Shown here: piece by piece, positions 47,678 to 55,594 of the stretch
Position numbering within the stretch: the first letter of the stretch is position 1
Layout of the letters: every line of letters begins with the position of its first letter
Origin: a virus
DNA length: 59,428 nt
Strand: one strand, 5' to 3'
Virus record (IMG/VR): IMGVR_UViG_3300025127_000036
Location: 1-59,428 of that record
Notes under the pieces: model-generated
The model's database searches: none
Told to the model about the DNA's origin: nothing
The model's input: only the letters and a program-made list of their open reading frames with translations
Position numbers and translations under genes: made by a program

Positions 47678-48253
47678 ATGGCAAACGTAAGTGAAAAGTT
47701 TGGTTTAAGACCTTACAGAAAACTTGACGGTTCACCATTAGTAGGAGCTCAAAACAGATATACGATTGCGAGTGGCTATGCGACTGCGATTTACCAAGGT
47801 GATTTAGTGGAACCACTAACATCTGGAAATATTCAGAAACATGGTGCTAATACATCGGACGCTGTTGTGGGAGTTTTTAACGGATGTTTTTACACTGATC
47901 CAACTACAAAAAAGCCTACATTTAGCAATCACTATCCAGGTTCAATTGCAGCTAGTGACATCACAGCTTTTATTGTTGATGATCCAGATGCAGTTTTCTT
48001 GATAGATGCAGATGCGGCTTTTACTAGAGCAGATCTATTTAAAAACTATTCTGTTACTAACACTACTGGTGTAACACAAACAGGAATATCAAAAGCACAA
48101 CTTGATGTTTCAGTATCAGGAACTGCGACTACTTTCGCTATTCAAGCGATCGACATTTCGCAAGACCCAGATAATTCTGACACAAGTTCTGCAAACGCAA
48201 ATGTTCTTGTTAGAATAAACAACCACTTCTACAGAAGTGGCACAGGCCTATAA
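47678..48253 (+). CDS. Head protein preceding the MCP (decoration-like)
   Basis: A 191-aa beta-rich protein. MANVSEKFGLRPYRKLDGSP, then RYTIASGYATAIYQGDLVEP and VVGVFNGCFYTDP. The barrel-like strand pattern and place just upstream of the major capsid gene fit a decoration or capsid-stabilising protein. AAAGGAG precedes the ATG. It is probably highly expressed with the capsid protein. Confidence 0.6.
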   Translation: MANVSEKFGLRPYRKLDGSPLVGAQNRYTIASGYATAIYQGDLVEPLTSGNIQKHGANTSDAVVGVFNGCFYTDPTTKKPTFSNHYPGSIAASDITAFIVDDPDAVFLIDADAAFTRADLFKNYSVTNTTGVTQTGISKAQLDVSVSGTATTFAIQAIDISQDPDNSDTSSANANVLVRINNHFYRSGTGL

Positions 48254-48272
48254 TAAATAAAGGAGAATAACT

Positions 48273-49190
48273 ATGGCAATATCACGTTCGCAACTAGTTA
48301 AAGAACTAGAGCCAGGTTTGAATGCTTTATTCGGCCTGGAATATAGTAGATATGAAAATCAGCATGCTGAAATTTATACTACTGAAACATCTGACAGAGC
48401 TTTCGAAGAGGAAGTAATGTTAAGCGGTTTTGCTTCTGCACCAGTCAAACAAGAAGGTGCTGGAGTAGTGTTTGATCAAGCTAGTGAGACTTTCACTTCT
48501 AGATACTCACACGAAACAATCGCGTTAGCATTCTCAATCACTGAGGAAGCAATCGAAGATAACCTATACGATAGATTAGCTGCAAGATACACAAGAGCTC
48601 TTGCAAGATCTATGGCAAATACGAAGCAAGTTAAAGCTGCAAACGTATTGAACAACGCGCAGGTTACAACAGTAACTGGTGGAGATGGTGTATCATTAAT
48701 TAATGCATCTCACCCACTTGCAACTGGTGGAACTTTCTCAAATGTTCTTTCAACTGCTGCAGACCTTAACGAAACTTCACTTGAGCAGTCGTTAATCGAC
48801 ATCGCAGGATTTGTAGACGAAAGAGGTCTTAAAATCGCTACTCAAGGTAGAAAAATGATAATTCCAAAAGAATTACAATTTACTGCTGAGAGACTGATGA
48901 AGACTCCTATGAGAACAGGAACTGCAGATAACGACATCAATGCTGTAAGAAGCATGGGAATGGTTCCAGAAGGATATGTTGTAAACAACTTCCTTACTGA
49001 TACTGATTCATACTTCTTAACGACTGATGTACCTAACGGATTCAAAATGTTCGTTAGATCACCAATCAAAACAGCGATGGAAGGTGACTTCGATACTGGT
49101 AACGTAAGATTTAAAGCTAGAGAAAGATACTCTTTCGGATTTTCTGATCCAAGATGTGTTTTTGGTAACGGAAATTTACCAACTAGTTAA
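48273..49190 (+). CDS. Major capsid protein (HK97 fold)
   Basis: A 305-aa protein. AISRSQLVKELEPGLNALFG, YTTETSDRAFEEEVMLSGFA, SHETIALAFSITEEAIEDNL and YDRLAARYTRALARSM resemble Mu gpT-like HK97-fold capsid proteins. KIATQGRKMIIPKELQFTAE and FGFSDPRCVFGNG close the fold. There is no N-terminal delta-domain, in line with the separate scaffold gene. AAAGGAG ribosome site and a strong terminator downstream indicate high expression. Confidence 0.85.
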   Translation: MAISRSQLVKELEPGLNALFGLEYSRYENQHAEIYTTETSDRAFEEEVMLSGFASAPVKQEGAGVVFDQASETFTSRYSHETIALAFSITEEAIEDNLYDRLAARYTRALARSMANTKQVKAANVLNNAQVTTVTGGDGVSLINASHPLATGGTFSNVLSTAADLNETSLEQSLIDIAGFVDERGLKIATQGRKMIIPKELQFTAERLMKTPMRTGTADNDINAVRSMGMVPEGYVVNNFLTDTDSYFLTTDVPNGFKMFVRSPIKTAMEGDFDTGNVRFKARERYSFGFSDPRCVFGNGNLPTS

Positions 49191-49214
49191 TAGATAATAC
49201 GTAAGTATTTACTA

Positions 49215-49246
49215 AAGGGGCGGTGTTTTACATCGCCCCTTTTTTT
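49215..49246 (+). terminator. Rho-independent terminator after the MCP
   Basis: AGGGGCGGTG (49216-49225) pairs with CATCGCCCCT (49231-49240) over a TTTTA loop, with one G:T pair, followed by a T run through 49246. It lies 25 nt after the capsid stop. It is the best intrinsic terminator in the window and would insulate the capsid transcript. Confidence 0.85.
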
Positions 49247-49249
49247 ATG

Positions 49250-49316
49250 TATAATGTAAAAACCTAGAGAAACTATTATGTCGACTGGCTAGGCAGACGG
49301 TATAGAGACGACATAA
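49250..49316 (+). promoter_or_regulatory. -10-like TATAAT and 8-bp stem before the next gene
   Basis: TATAAT (49250-49255) follows the terminator directly, without a good -35. Downstream, TTATGTCG (49276-49283) pairs with CGACATAA (49309-49316) around a 25-nt loop rich in purines. This could be the 5' end of a new message with a protective stem, or a processing site. AAAGGAG for the 49342 gene lies downstream. Confidence 0.4.
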
Positions 49317-49341
49317 TTAATGCTATACAAAGGAGAAAATT

Positions 49342-49887
49342 ATGGCTAACACAACATTTTCGGGACCAGTAAGATCGGAAAACGGTTTTATCGGAGCAAC
49401 GAAAAATGCGACTACAGGTGCTTTTACTAATGTATTCGCAATTAGTTCAACAGGTGCGTACACAGGTACAAAACTTGTTGCACAAGGAACTGCAGACGTA
49501 ATAGTAGCAGCAACAGCTGGAACGACTGAGGTACAATTCTCTCAGCCAGATAATTCAATTATTACTTCTATTGATATTGTTTGTACATCCGCACCAACTT
49601 TAACAGGTGCAGGTGACATTGGTTTTAAAGTTGGAACTGCAACAGGCGGAGCACAATTAGTGGCTGCAATTACAGATCAAATTCTTGATGGCGGTACTAC
49701 TGTTCCTGCAGGAGCTGGTTACAACTTAACATTAATTAACACTACTGGAAGTGATGCATCACCTGCAGCATCTCCAGCGGCTAATGTTTCTGGTGCAGCA
49801 AGAAATATTTTCTTGCAAATTACAAACACTGTAAATGCATCAGCTAGTGGTAACTTTAGATTTATTATAAACATACAACAGTTTTAA
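49342..49887 (+). CDS. Virion decoration-like protein (MANTTFSGPVRSENGF)
   Basis: A 181-aa beta-rich protein. TTFSGPVRSENGFIGATKNA starts as many cyanophage and marine phage head proteins do; the rest is low in charge, rich in Ala/Thr/Gly, and ends RFIINIQQF. AAAGGAG ribosome site. It lies between two hairpins and so may have its own message level. It is probably an abundant capsid-surface or head-fibre protein. Confidence 0.6.
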   Translation: MANTTFSGPVRSENGFIGATKNATTGAFTNVFAISSTGAYTGTKLVAQGTADVIVAATAGTTEVQFSQPDNSIITSIDIVCTSAPTLTGAGDIGFKVGTATGGAQLVAAITDQILDGGTTVPAGAGYNLTLINTTGSDASPAASPAANVSGAARNIFLQITNTVNASASGNFRFIINIQQF

Positions 49888-49899
49888 TAGATAAAATTA

Positions 49900-49919
49900 G
49901 TGGCTCCTTCGGGAGCCAC
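49900..49919 (+). terminator. UUCG-tetraloop hairpin
   Basis: GTGGCTCC-TTCG-GGAGCCAC forms a perfect 8-bp stem with the very stable UUCG loop. It lies 12 nt after a stop codon and 16 nt before the next ATG. There is no T run, so it probably sets mRNA 3'-end stability or attenuation rather than complete termination. Confidence 0.7.
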
Positions 49920-49935
49920 ATATTAAGGAGATTAA

Positions 49936-50265
49936 ATGGCAGCTAAAACTGACATACAAGCAACTAGATCGGCAGCAGCCGCTGGTGCTTCCGCAGTTAT
50001 TGCACAACCAGTTCGTTTAAGAGGTATTATAATTGCTTCAAGCGGTGGTGGTGCTGGTGTATTAGAATTAACAACAGAGTCAAATACGGGAACAACTTTA
50101 TTTCAAGCTGATGTTCCTACTGGTGATGTAATTAATTTTAATTTTCCTGAAGATGGAATTTTATTTCCAAAAGGTATTTTTTGTAAGACAAAAACACATG
50201 TTACAGCTTATACCTTATTAACAGATAAATTCTCAGGACCAAATTTAACTGGAAGTAACGGATAA
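49936..50265 (+). CDS. Small beta-sandwich virion protein
   Basis: A 109-aa protein. VRLRGIIIASSGGGAGVLEL and VINFNFPEDGILFPKGIFCK show a repeated strand pattern shared with the next gene (RRARLTSIQGKGNSASGSII; YLPGSGILFANGIHATI). The two are tandem paralogues. The fold resembles the small virion proteins at 8247 and 58467. AAGGAG ribosome site overlapping the UUCG hairpin's trailing region. Confidence 0.55.
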   Translation: MAAKTDIQATRSAAAAGASAVIAQPVRLRGIIIASSGGGAGVLELTTESNTGTTLFQADVPTGDVINFNFPEDGILFPKGIFCKTKTHVTAYTLLTDKFSGPNLTGSNG

Positions 50266-50267
50266 AA

Positions 50268-50561
50268 ATGTCTGGTGGTGGTTCATTTACAAGTGACCAA
50301 TCGGTAGCTCATGCTACATCGACTGCACAAATGGTTCCTACAAATAGGAGAGCTAGATTAACTTCTATACAAGGTAAAGGTAATTCAGCAAGTGGCTCAA
50401 TTATTTTTAAAACTGGAGGAGCTAGTGGAACCACCATCGCAACATATTTGTTTGGAGAAGAGGGTTTAGATATGTATCTACCAGGTTCGGGTATTCTTTT
50501 TGCAAATGGAATCCATGCAACAATCTCAGGCACTGCAGGTGTCACAATAACTTTTACATAA
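50268..50561 (+). CDS. Small beta-sandwich virion protein (tandem paralogue)
   Basis: A 97-aa protein. RRARLTSIQGKGNSASGSII, FKTGGASGTTIATYLFGEEG and SGILFANGIHATISGTAG parallel its upstream neighbour at the level of strand order and the GILF(P/A)xGI box. It is probably a decoration or spike subunit. It lies 2 nt after the upstream stop and 1 nt before the next ATG. Confidence 0.55.
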   Translation: MSGGGSFTSDQSVAHATSTAQMVPTNRRARLTSIQGKGNSASGSIIFKTGGASGTTIATYLFGEEGLDMYLPGSGILFANGIHATISGTAGVTITFT

Positions 50562-50562
50562 A

Positions 50563-50877
50563 ATGAATAAATCTGGTTTAGATATCTTAGGCTTTAAACG
50601 TGGTGGTGACGTGATGCCTAAAAGAAACAAAAAAAATTTTAGACCCACTGAAAAAGGTGCGGGTATGACTCAAGCAGGAGTTGCTGCTTATAGAAGAGCT
50701 AACCCAGGATCAAAATTAAAAACAGCTGTGACTGGTAAAGTTAAACCAGGGTCAAAAGCTGCAAAAAGACGTAAATCATTTTGCGCAAGATCAGCAGGAC
50801 AAATGAAAAAATTTCCAAAAGCTGCTGCAGATCCTAACTCAAGATTAAGACAGGCAAGAAGAAGATGGAAGTGTTAA
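50563..50877 (+). CDS. Basic protein, DUF6321-like (KxGAGMTxAGVAAYRR)
   Basis: A 104-aa protein. EKGAGMTQAGVAAYRRANPG, then SKLKTAVTGKVKPGSKAAKR, SFCARSAGQM and PNSRLRQARRRWKC are highly conserved landmarks of a small basic family, which I believe is DUF6321. It starts with KRGGDVM (the GG-M unit again). Two Cys (SFCAR; RWKC at the very end) recur across homologues. Possible DNA-condensing head protein. Confidence 0.75.
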   Translation: MNKSGLDILGFKRGGDVMPKRNKKNFRPTEKGAGMTQAGVAAYRRANPGSKLKTAVTGKVKPGSKAAKRRKSFCARSAGQMKKFPKAAADPNSRLRQARRRWKC

Positions 50878-51086
50878 CGTGTTCGTTATGCCTTCATCCT
50901 TGTCATTGTAAAGGGGTAGGGCCGTATATTAACACCAATCAATGTATTGGTTATAATTGTAATTGTATGAATTGTATACATACAACAACAGAGGAGGAGA
51001 CTATGGCAAAGAAATTAGTAAAATGGATATGGAAAATTATTTGTTGGCCAGGTAGAAAAGTGGCTGATTGGCTTTGGACTAAATAA
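50865..51086 (+). CDS. Cys-rich protein with amphipathic Trp-rich tail
   Basis: A 73-aa frame. Residues 1-38 hold eight Cys and one His (CSLCLHPCHCKGVG, then CIGYNCNCMNC), a likely zinc or disulphide knot. After an acidic linker an in-frame ATG at 51003 has GAGGAGG upstream at 5 nt and would give a 27-aa Trp/Lys-rich helix (MAKKLVKWIWKIICWPGRKV). One fused protein or two nested products are both possible. Next to the presumed lysis genes. Confidence 0.5.
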   Translation: MEVLTCSLCLHPCHCKGVGPYINTNQCIGYNCNCMNCIHTTTEEETMAKKLVKWIWKIICWPGRKVADWLWTK

Positions 51087-51508
51087 TGTCTAACAAACCA
51101 CTCAACATATCTGAAGAGGCAGCTGTCCAAATGCCTATGAAGACGGTTGCCTCTTTGATCATCATCGTGGCACTCGGCACCATGGGTTACTTTCAAATAA
51201 TAGAACGTCTCAATGTTGCAGACACCCGTATACAAATAATGGAGAAAGATCTTGAAGAGAACACAGAGTTTAGAATTAAATGGCCACGTGGACAACTAGG
51301 ATCACTGCCCGCAGATTCTGAGCAGTTTATGATGATTGAAGATCTTTACAAGACTACAGATAAGTTAAACAAACACATAGAGTCTATGGCTTTAAATAAA
51401 GTCAACATAGAATTTTTAAGAAAACAAATGGATAAAGTTTTAGTTGATATCGAAAAATTAAAAGATGCAAATCGTGAAATGAAATATACAAACGGGAGCT
51501 CACAATGA
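51086..51508 (+). CDS. Membrane-anchored coiled-coil protein (spanin-like?)
   Basis: A 140-aa protein. MSNKPLNISEEAAVQMPMKT, then one TM segment (TVASLIIIVALGTMGYFQII) and a periplasmic part with NTEFRIKWPRGQLGSLPADS and a coiled coil (DLYKTTDKLNKHIESMALNK). I recognise this family as very common in marine phages next to the endolysin. N-in/C-out topology with a coiled coil would fit an i-spanin, but that is inference. Confidence 0.6.
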   Translation: MSNKPLNISEEAAVQMPMKTVASLIIIVALGTMGYFQIIERLNVADTRIQIMEKDLEENTEFRIKWPRGQLGSLPADSEQFMMIEDLYKTTDKLNKHIESMALNKVNIEFLRKQMDKVLVDIEKLKDANREMKYTNGSSQ

Positions 51509-51714
51509 TTGAGTCTGTGATAGCCCTACTTATGTTTGTAAACGGAGAGATTAAGGAGCATCGTATTCAAGAATCTATGGCTGTATGTCTTCGAGGCAAG
51601 CGTCATGCGGAGAGACAATATAGCGAGTCAGTATCATATAAATGCTGGAAGGGTAAAGCAGAAACAGAGTTATATTTAGGTGAAAAACACATTAAAGCTA
51701 TTATTCTTAAATAA
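51505..51714 (+). CDS. 69-aa Cys-containing protein of the lysis region
   Basis: MIESVIALLMFVNGEIKEHR could be a weak signal or anchor; the rest is MAVCLRGKRHAERQYSESVS with a second Cys in YKCWKGKAETEL. The two Cys may form a disulphide in the periplasm. It overlaps the coiled-coil membrane gene by 4 nt. It lacks a lipobox, so it is not a typical o-spanin. Resembles the Cys protein at 29183 in size and layout. Confidence 0.5.
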   Translation: MIESVIALLMFVNGEIKEHRIQESMAVCLRGKRHAERQYSESVSYKCWKGKAETELYLGEKHIKAIILK

Positions 51715-51734
51715 TTTTATGTTATATTGTATTT

Positions 51735-52448
51735 ATGGCTTATCTAAATGCAAACATTCCTCCAATATACTGTAAAATAAAAAAGGAGTATCTTTATGAT
51801 ATGGATAAAAACTACGATAAAGATTCTGAAGACTGCGTTGTCTTTGGGATTACTTCGATCACAGGACGTGCGATCCTTTTTAATATCATGTTACCGAACG
51901 GGGCGTGTTATTGGAGACTGCCTATCTCAGCGTTTTTTCAAAAACATCTTTGTAGAACCGAGGTGCCCGATATGTTGTTACACGAGTTGGAGTTGTGGAA
52001 CTGTTTCAGTTATTATCCTAGTGTGCATCGTTTTGATTGGTTGGATGGTTTAGATGGAAAATATTTAGGCTTAAACAAAAAATTTTATCATGGAAGATAT
52101 TTATTTACTATTGATTGGGGCCATCCAGAAAATAATATTTTGGATACAGAACATTCTGAAATTCCTCAAGAACATAAGTGTGCACATGTATTGGCTCTTG
52201 ATAACGGCAATTATGCAGCTCAGCCTAATAATCGTATTTTGTGGCACGTTAATAGTTATACTACTGACAACAGTTGGCCAGATTATAAAGTTCAAACTAC
52301 TTACTGGGATGCAGAAAATTCAAAAATGGTTACAGAAGATTCTGATAAAATGTTCTATGAAATGGAAACAAAAAAAGAAACTAAAAGAACTTACAATAAA
52401 CTTCAAGAATGGGGAGAAGATATATCTTATGAGGGAGAAAAAAAATGA
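51735..52448 (+). CDS. Conserved MAYLNANIPPIYC phage protein
   Basis: A 237-aa protein. MAYLNANIPPIYCKIKKEYL, DCVVFGITSITGRAILFNIM, YWRLPISAF and LELWNCFSYYPSVHRFDWLD, then NNRILWHVNSYT, form a strikingly conserved marine phage family of unknown function. It is beta-rich with many aromatic residues. It overlaps the endolysin gene by 4 nt, so a lysis-linked or late role is likely. Confidence 0.65.
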   Translation: MAYLNANIPPIYCKIKKEYLYDMDKNYDKDSEDCVVFGITSITGRAILFNIMLPNGACYWRLPISAFFQKHLCRTEVPDMLLHELELWNCFSYYPSVHRFDWLDGLDGKYLGLNKKFYHGRYLFTIDWGHPENNILDTEHSEIPQEHKCAHVLALDNGNYAAQPNNRILWHVNSYTTDNSWPDYKVQTTYWDAENSKMVTEDSDKMFYEMETKKETKRTYNKLQEWGEDISYEGEKK

Positions 52449-52921
52449 ATTTAAGTAGAAACTTTAGTTTATTAGAACTTACTAAATCAGATACAGCCAT
52501 ACGTTTGGATATAGATAACAATCCTAATGCAGATCAAATAGAAAAGTTAAAAGCATTGTGTGAAAATATTTTGCAGCCAGTTCGTGATCACTTTGGTAGA
52601 GTTAAGGTGACCAGTGGGTATCGTTCTCCTGAATTATGTGCAGCGATAGGTAGTTCTGTAAATTCACAGCATGCAAAAGCTGAGGCTGCAGATTTTGAAT
52701 GTGTTGGTGTAGACAATGCTGAAGTTGCTGATTGGATCAATATGAACTGCACAACAGATCAGTTAATACTCGAGTTCTACACTCCCGGAGAACCCAACTC
52801 GGGGTGGATTCATGCATCATACGTACCCTTTCAACCAAGAGCACAATATATGAGAGCTTATAAAGAAGATGGTAAAACAAAATACAAACCAATTATTGGT
52901 AAAGCCACAGATCTTATCTAA
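52445..52921 (+). CDS. Peptidase M15 endolysin
   Basis: A 158-aa protein. N-terminal NFSLLELTKSDTAIRLDIDN is the usual start of M15_3 family phage peptidases. Catalytic zinc site: SGYRSPELCAAIGSSVNSQH (H76), AEAADFE (D83) and SGWIHAS (H123). It cleaves peptide cross-links in peptidoglycan during lysis. There is no signal peptide, so it needs a holin. ATGA overlap upstream. Confidence 0.85.
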   Translation: MNLSRNFSLLELTKSDTAIRLDIDNNPNADQIEKLKALCENILQPVRDHFGRVKVTSGYRSPELCAAIGSSVNSQHAKAEAADFECVGVDNAEVADWINMNCTTDQLILEFYTPGEPNSGWIHASYVPFQPRAQYMRAYKEDGKTKYKPIIGKATDLI

Positions 52922-53060
52922 TCCTGTAGCTAAAATTCTAAGGTCTAGAACTTTTAAAGCAAAAGTGATACAATCCAAGAAGTTGTACAACCGCAAAAAG
53001 GAGAAACTTAGATGGCAAAACAAGGAACTTGCTGGGATGGATACATTCAAAAAGGTATGA
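52869..53060 (+). CDS. 63-aa basic protein overlapping endolysin and next gene
   Basis: From ATG 52869 (AAAGAAG upstream) the frame contains SNPVAKILRSRTFKAKVIQS, then KKLYNRKKEKLRWQNKELAG. NPVAKxLRxxxxKxKVIxxKKxYxRKK is a small basic family I recognise from marine phages, so this is probably not a shadow frame. It overlaps the endolysin by 53 nt and the 53012 gene by 49 nt. The true start may lie further in. Confidence 0.5.
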   Translation: MVKQNTNQLLVKPQILSNPVAKILRSRTFKAKVIQSKKLYNRKKEKLRWQNKELAGMDTFKKV

Positions 53061-53284
53061 AAAAAAAGGGTAATAAATTAGTGCCAAATTGTGTTCCTGC
53101 TGGAAAAGTTATGAAAGCAGCGATGGGTAGGGCAGCATTTAGCCAAACAACATCAAAACCTTCCGGAATGAAAACAGAAAAATATATAGGTAGCCATATA
53201 AAATCAGAAATTGATGGAAAAAAAATTAGTAACAAAAGTTATGAAAATTATTATGGAAATTTAATTAAAGGATTTAAATTATAA
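53012..53284 (+). CDS. Basic Cys protein (GTCWDGYIQKGMKKKG)
   Basis: A 90-aa protein starting after AAAAAGGAG. MAKQGTCWDGYIQKGMKKKG, then NKLVPNCVPAGKVMKAAMGR. Two Cys are 20 residues apart; NCVPAGKV matches KCVPAAKA in the 45192 protein. The rest is Lys/Ser/Tyr-rich (YIGSHIKSEIDGKKISNKSY). Probably head- or DNA-associated. Lies 2 nt before the adaptor gene. Confidence 0.65.
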   Translation: MAKQGTCWDGYIQKGMKKKGNKLVPNCVPAGKVMKAAMGRAAFSQTTSKPSGMKTEKYIGSHIKSEIDGKKISNKSYENYYGNLIKGFKL

Positions 53285-53286
53285 CA

Positions 53287-53985
53287 ATGTCTACAAGTTT
53301 CGATTTAAATATTGATGAAATAATAGAAGAGGCGTATGAAAGATGCGCTATGAGAACTAACAGCGGTTATGATTTAAGAAGCGCTAGAAGATCCTTGAAT
53401 TTGCTTTTTTCAGAATGGGGTAATAGAGGTATACATTTGTGGAAGGTCGAGCAAGATGAAAAAGCCTTAGTTTCAGGACAAGCAGAGTACACAGTAGATT
53501 CTGATGTAAGTGATGTTCTTGAAGCTTTTGTGTCTACTACTGCTGCAGCAAGTAATACTTCAAATACTGATGATTTATCTTTAACTAAAATTGATAGATC
53601 TGCATATGCTGGCTTACCAAATAAATTTTCTACTGGAACACCTTCACAATATTATGTAGCTAGAGAAAAAACACCAAAAATATTTTTATATCAAACTCCT
53701 GATTTGAATAACTACACGCATTTGAAATATTTTGTAATAAAAAGAATAGAAGATGCGGGTACAACAGCAAGTGAATCTTTTTCTTTTTCACGATCGGCAG
53801 ATGTTGTTTATAGATTTTTACCATGCATGTGTGCAGGCTTAGCATATTATCTTGCTATGAAGAAGGCACCGCAACTAGTTCAACAAAATAAAATTATTTA
53901 TGAAGATGAAATGAAACGTGCTTTAGATGAAGATGGTCAAAGAACTTCAGTTTATATATCTCCACAATCATTTAATTTAGGATAG
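53287..53985 (+). CDS. Head-to-tail adaptor (P22 gp4-like)
   Basis: A 232-aa protein. EIIEEAYERCAMRTNSGYDL, then RSARRSLNLLFSEWGNRGIH and LWKVEQDEKALVSGQAEYTV form the start of a podovirus adaptor/tail-tubular family found right after the head genes. The later helix FLPCMCAGLAYYLAMKKAPQ is also typical. It would attach to the portal ring. gp4-equivalence is inferred from place and general pattern. Confidence 0.65.
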   Translation: MSTSFDLNIDEIIEEAYERCAMRTNSGYDLRSARRSLNLLFSEWGNRGIHLWKVEQDEKALVSGQAEYTVDSDVSDVLEAFVSTTAAASNTSNTDDLSLTKIDRSAYAGLPNKFSTGTPSQYYVAREKTPKIFLYQTPDLNNYTHLKYFVIKRIEDAGTTASESFSFSRSADVVYRFLPCMCAGLAYYLAMKKAPQLVQQNKIIYEDEMKRALDEDGQRTSVYISPQSFNLG

Positions 53986-53987
53986 TT

Positions 53988-54455
53988 ATGGGAAAATTTG
54001 CAACAGGTCAAAAGGCAAAAGCTATATCAGATAGATCAGGTATGGAATTTCCATATGATGAAATGGTTAAAGAATGGAACGGTTCATTAGTACATTACAC
54101 AGAATTCGAACCGAAACACCCACAAATAAGAAGGCGTAGAACAAACGCAGATGCAATTGCTTTACAAAATGCAAGACCCATGAAATTTCAACAACCAACA
54201 CAAATGCAAAGTATTAACACTTTAGCAACAAGCGATATTACAGTTGTTAGCTCTGGTGGTGCAACAGTATGTGAAGCAGATTTAACATTACCTGGTGACT
54301 TTGCTTTTAGAACGGAAGTATTTACAAGTGTTGTTAAAAATCCAGGTGATTTTACTACAACTGTTTCTTCAATGGCACCAGAAGATCCCTCTGTTCAAAA
54401 CAGACGTAGAGAGTTAGTAACAACAATTGGTAAAACAACAGTGAGTATAAGTTAA
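53988..54455 (+). CDS. Neck/tail protein (SDRSGMEFPYDEMVKEW)
   Basis: A 155-aa protein. AKAISDRSGMEFPYDEMVKE, then WNGSLVHYTEFEPKHPQIRR is a strongly conserved N-terminal segment in marine podovirus and myovirus contigs. The C-terminal part is a beta domain (SDITVVSSGGATVCEADLTL). It lies between two adaptor genes and overlaps the next by 1 nt. Probably a neck or tail-completion protein. Confidence 0.65.
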   Translation: MGKFATGQKAKAISDRSGMEFPYDEMVKEWNGSLVHYTEFEPKHPQIRRRRTNADAIALQNARPMKFQQPTQMQSINTLATSDITVVSSGGATVCEADLTLPGDFAFRTEVFTSVVKNPGDFTTTVSSMAPEDPSVQNRRRELVTTIGKTTVSIS

Positions 54456-55117
54456 TGGCAATTACACATTCAAATTTTTTAACTCAAGTAAGAAGTTATA
54501 CAGAGGTAGATAGTAATGTATTATCAGACACTCTTATAGATCAATTTATTAGAAATATAGAATTAGAAATTGCTGGTAAAGTTGATTATGATGATACAAG
54601 AAAATACGCAACTTCATCCTTTACAGCTAACAAAAGATATCTTGTTACTCCATCCGATTTTTTAGTAATAAGATCATTACAAGTGTTTGCTGATAACACA
54701 ATTACTTCTGCAAGAGAATTTATGGAAAAAAGAGACACAAGTTTTATATCTGAATTTAATGCATCAGGTACAACTGGTAAACCAAAATACTATGCAAATT
54801 GGAATGAGAATACTATTGTTGTTGCTCCTACTCCAAACATTGCATATGGAGTTCAATTGAATTATGTTATATCACCACCACACTTTGACAGTAGTACGAC
54901 TACTTATTTATCAACAAATCAAGAATCAATGTTGTTACACGGTGTCTTAACAGAATGTTTTGCGTATCTTAAAGGCCCGATGGATATGTACAACTTATAC
55001 AAAAGTAAGTATAATGAAGAAGTACAAGCTTTTGCTATCCAACAAATGGGTAGAAGAAGACGGGCAGAATTTGATGATGGTGTTCCAAGAATAAAAGTGG
55101 ACTCTCCATCACCATAA
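54455..55117 (+). CDS. Head-tail adaptor / tail completion protein
   Basis: A 220-aa protein. LIDQFIRNIELEIAGKVDYD, TPSDFLVIRSLQVFAD, YYANWNENTIVVAPTPNIAY and YAYLKGPMDMYNLYKS-type ending with QQMGRRRRAEFDDG. This matches the phage adaptor family seen in SU10-like and related podoviruses (recall, not search). It would sit between portal and tail hub. Confidence 0.7.
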   Translation: MAITHSNFLTQVRSYTEVDSNVLSDTLIDQFIRNIELEIAGKVDYDDTRKYATSSFTANKRYLVTPSDFLVIRSLQVFADNTITSAREFMEKRDTSFISEFNASGTTGKPKYYANWNENTIVVAPTPNIAYGVQLNYVISPPHFDSSTTTYLSTNQESMLLHGVLTECFAYLKGPMDMYNLYKSKYNEEVQAFAIQQMGRRRRAEFDDGVPRIKVDSPSP

Positions 55118-55135
55118 TAATTATAGGAGAATAAC

Positions 55136-55594
55136 ATGGCAATAACAACTAACGCAATTTGCGATTCATTTAAAAAAGAACTTATGCAAGGAAAACATAG
55201 TTTTGAATCCTCTGGAGGACACACATACAAACTTGCATTATACACAAACTCGGCAACGATTGGTAAATCAACTGCTAACTATCCAGGAGATAGTACAGGT
55301 GGTCAAGTCTCAAATACTGGAACATACACACAAGGTGGTAAAGCATTAGTAAATCAAGGAGTAAAAGTTTCATCTAGTGTTTCAATAACTGACTTTGCAG
55401 ATTTATCTTTCACAGGTGTAACATTAACTGCAAGAGGTGCATTAATTTACAATACAACAACTGACGGTGGATCTAATACCACTGACGCGGTATGTGTATT
55501 AGATTTTGGTGGAGATAAAACAGCTACCGCAGGAACATTTACAATTCAGTTTCCTGCATTTACTACATCTGCTGCTATTATAAGAATTAGTTAA
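55136..55594 (+). CDS. Small tail/virion protein (SFKKELMQGKHSF)
   Basis: A 152-aa beta-rich protein. CDSFKKELMQGKHSFESSGG, then YKLALYTNSATIGKSTANYP, VCVLDFGGDKTATAG and FTIQFPAFTTSAAIIRIS. A very conserved small structural family of marine phages, always near tail genes in my recollection. TAGGAG ribosome site. Probable fibre base or tail decoration. Confidence 0.65.
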   Translation: MAITTNAICDSFKKELMQGKHSFESSGGHTYKLALYTNSATIGKSTANYPGDSTGGQVSNTGTYTQGGKALVNQGVKVSSSVSITDFADLSFTGVTLTARGALIYNTTTDGGSNTTDAVCVLDFGGDKTATAGTFTIQFPAFTTSAAIIRIS

